Shown here: positions 62,085-64,000 of the stretch, one piece after another
Layout of the letters: the number at the start of each line of letters is the position of its first letter
Position numbering within the stretch: position 1 is the stretch's first letter
From: Odontocerum albicorne
Taxonomy: Eukaryota; Arthropoda; Insecta; Trichoptera; Odontoceridae
Assembly: GCA_949825065.1 (NCBI GenBank)
Contig: OX463848.1
Coordinates: 41,496,766 to 41,560,765 of the forward strand
DNA: 64,000 nucleotides
Reading direction: 5' to 3'
Made by a program: the position numbers and the translations under genes
The notes under the pieces: generated by a model
The model's input: only the letters and a program-made list of their open reading frames with translations
What the model was told of the DNA's origin: nothing
Database searches by the model: none

Positions 62085-62690
62085 ATAAGGTGTGTTGTGA
62101 TAGGAAATTGAAACGTGGAAGGTGTATGTGTGTTGTGATAGGAAATTGAAACGTGGAAGGTGTATGTGTATTGTGATAGGAAATTGAAACGTGGAAAGTG
62201 TATGTGTGTTGTGATAGGAAATTGAAACGTAAAAAGTGTATGTGTGTTGTGATAGGAAATTGAAACGTGGAAGGTGTATGTGTGTTGTGGTAGGAAATTG
62301 AAACGTGGAAGGTGTATGTGTATTGTGATAGGAAATTGAAACATGGAAGGTTTATGTGTGTTGTGATAGTAAATTGAAACGTTGAAGGTGTATGTGTGTT
62401 GTGATAGGAAATTGAGACGTGGAAGGTGTATGTGTGTTGTGATAGAAAATTGAAACGTGGAAGGTTTATATGTGTTGTGATAGTAAATTGAAACGTGGAA
62501 GGTGTATGTGTGTTGTGATCGGAAATTGAAACGTGGAAGGTTTATTTGTGTTGTGTTAGTAAATTGAAACGTGGAAGGTGTATGTGTGTTGTGATAGGAA
62601 ATTGAAACGTGGAAGGTGTATGTATGTTGTGATAGTAAATTGAAACGTGGAAGGTATGTGTGTTGTGATAGGAAATTGATAGGAAACTGA
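62085..62690. repeat. 38-bp minisatellite grown from LINE coding sequence, ~15 copies
   Basis: The unit gtgtatgtgtgttgtgatag + gaaattgaaacgtggaag repeats about 15 times with scattered changes. The first half equals the LINE's own gtatgtgtgttgtgatagaa at 62718 (YVCCDRK region). Because 38 is not a multiple of 3 and no frame contains a stop, an artefactual 229-codon minus-strand frame results. Confidence 0.93.
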
Positions 62691-62830
62691 ATTATGTTCG
62701 AACTCCACTGTATAAGATGTATGTGTGTTGTGATAGAAAAGTCTGGCGCTCTCTCCTCTCTGCTTACCACGACAAGGAGACAGCGTGACGGTATGTATGG
62801 TTGTATTATTTTACTGACCGTGCTGCGAAC
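62691..62830 (+). pseudogene. RTE-like LINE C-terminal end, right part
   Basis: YVCCDRKVWRSLLSAYHDKE then TA and a stop: the last residues of the LINE ORF2 begun at 61730. The D...C.DR..WRSL.SAY signature is intact here and identifies the smaller fragments elsewhere in the window. Confidence 0.75.
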
Positions 62831-63599
62831 ATCGTAATTATGTTTCTAAGTTTACTTTTCATTATGCCACCCAGTTTTCGTTTCATTTACATTAAGTTAA
62901 CTGTTTGTTTAAAAAAAAACAAAATCAGTTTCACAAAAAAAAAGTATTGGAAAATAAAATAAACTTTTAGTAAATTTGATAACGAATTAAGTAGAGTTCT
63001 AATTTTAACTTGACAGAAATGGAATGCCAATGATAAATTTCCTTTCAATAAATGTTTCCGAAATTAACTGTTCGGTTGCCAATGATTAATTGAATCAGTT
63101 AACTAATTTGTCGTTTAATTTAACTCGTTGTTTTATTACAATTACAATTCTAAATAAACCCACACGAGACAAATTCCAATTTGGTCGCAAATCCCAGTTT
63201 ATCCCAGAAACACACTAAATGACAAACTTCACAAGCAGCTGTATTTACAGGTTGAAATTGTCACAATTTGAAAATTTGCCTGTTAGAATTGTCATTTCCT
63301 TAACTGACGGATGTTTACTTGTTTTCTGTTCCGATAATGAAGTAATTATTTCACTAATTTGTTTCTTTAAGAATTTATTGCCGTACAACGATCTCATTAA
63401 ACCAACAAGAAAGAGCTATAACAATTGCTGGGCTATAAAAGCTAAAAAAGATAAACATACTTAAAGCATTAAAAAAAAATACTATGGCAAATATTAGCAT
63501 ACGAGTATGTCAAAAAAAGGAAGGTAAGAAAATAGGACCTATGGAAAAGTATATTTTGACATTGTAGCGATATTAAATATTTTTAAATCGATGTTTGGA
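62831..63599. other. Unassigned AT-rich sequence
   Basis: An 81-codon frame at 63219-63464 has no recognised motif. Confidence 0.35.
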
Positions 63600-63705
63600 G
63601 CAAGTCAACAAAGGGAGAGTCTCACGGCATTCAGTAACTGGTTCCAGAGTCTGATGGCATGGACAGGAAAAGACGATGTGATAGAGGACGATCGATGAAC
63701 TGAAA
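63600..63705 (-). pseudogene. I/Jockey-like LINE C-terminal fragment, inverted
   Basis: The minus strand carries cgtcttttcctgtccatgcc, atcagactctggaaccagtt and actgaatgccgtgagactct, the RRPLLS.P.VRLWN.LP region also seen at 8150, 11080 and 37890. Confidence 0.6.
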
Positions 63706-64000
63706 ATGTCCAAAAAAAAAACAATCTCTTCTGTCCATAATCGAAGAGGCTCTAAATAAAAATAAGCTTTTGAGAAAAATCTGAAAAATTATTATTGGAA
63801 TTATAAAATGATCATCACTTTGTCCTTATTTTCATAGCAGAGAGAACAGATCTTCAATTCATTCTATCCAGGTGCATATTTTTCCCTTCTGCCACATTCG
63901 TACACGCTGCCATGCAAACCCTCCGATTGTAAAGGATTTCCAGTTTTGCGGAGTTCGATTAATTTAAAAGCACCACGTTTGTAAATTTTTATTTTTCATT
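63706..64000. other. Unassigned sequence at the window end
   Basis: No recognised feature. Confidence 0.3.

Noticed and set aside
62081..62770. 229-codon minus-strand open frame
   Set aside because: It runs through the 38-bp tandem repeat. A stop-free 38-bp unit keeps all phases open, and the peptide is just three cycling 38-nt translations.

Overview
The window looks like a piece of an insect nuclear genome. It is AT-rich by eye, has no operon-like or ribosome-binding-site structure, and is filled with eukaryotic transposable elements: mariner/Tc1 (IS630) transposons, non-LTR retrotransposon 3' ends, tRNA-derived SINEs, solo LTRs and Penelope-like elements. The species cannot be fixed from the sequence alone. 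I found no host protein-coding gene, no rRNA and no convincing tRNA gene. The only intact genes are two near-identical mariner transposases (16388-17407, + and 60331-61350, -).

Layout, left to right. 1-2765: satellite of ~56-bp monomers (part of it a ~160-bp trimer), interrupted by a decayed mariner. 3.3-9.3 kb: a 153-bp tandem array, a tRNA-like SINE, a terminal-inverted-repeat (TIR) element, an internally deleted mariner-like element, a LINE tail and a solo LTR. 10.4-15.2 kb: LINE and SINE pieces, a Penelope-like terminal repeat with a 15-bp target duplication, and a TIR transposon holding a long (AT)n run. 16.1-18.2 kb: a segment carrying the intact mariner; its empty-site counterpart lies at 30.55-31.37 kb. 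18.5-22.9 kb: two tandem arrays, a second deleted mariner-like copy and LINE debris. 23.4-29.9 kb: two dead mariners, a palindrome, a 74-bp array split by a Penelope-like copy, and a Penelope-like copy that keeps a GIY-YIG endonuclease fragment. 33.3-38.5 kb: a 177-bp and a 106-bp satellite. 41.1-42.8 kb: a 38-bp minisatellite and a foldback mariner derivative. 43-57 kb: many LINE and SINE fragments, a solo LTR and two more dead mariner relatives. 57.8-62.8 kb: a minisatellite broken by a second Penelope-like candidate and a solo LTR, then the second intact mariner, then a LINE remnant in which a 38-bp unit has been amplified.

How the parts interact. This is nested selfish DNA rather than a pathway. 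The intact mariner can supply only transposase for its own 31-bp TIRs. The deleted mariner-like copies, the foldback derivative and the palindromic elements would all need enzymes supplied from elsewhere. Several satellites appear to have been seeded from transposon ends (the 177-bp and the second 38-bp arrays). The most interesting signals are: a hammerhead-ribozyme-like core (CUGANGA, stem, GAAAC, GUH) in the terminal repeats of two Penelope-like families; a mariner whose 3' half is replaced by an inverted copy of its own 5' end; a mariner-like deletion derivative present three times with the same deletion; and the occupied/empty mariner site pair.

Fragment boundaries were read by eye and are good to a few tens of bases, except where a target duplication fixes them. 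Clade names for LINE fragments rest on remembered C-terminal motifs, not on searches.
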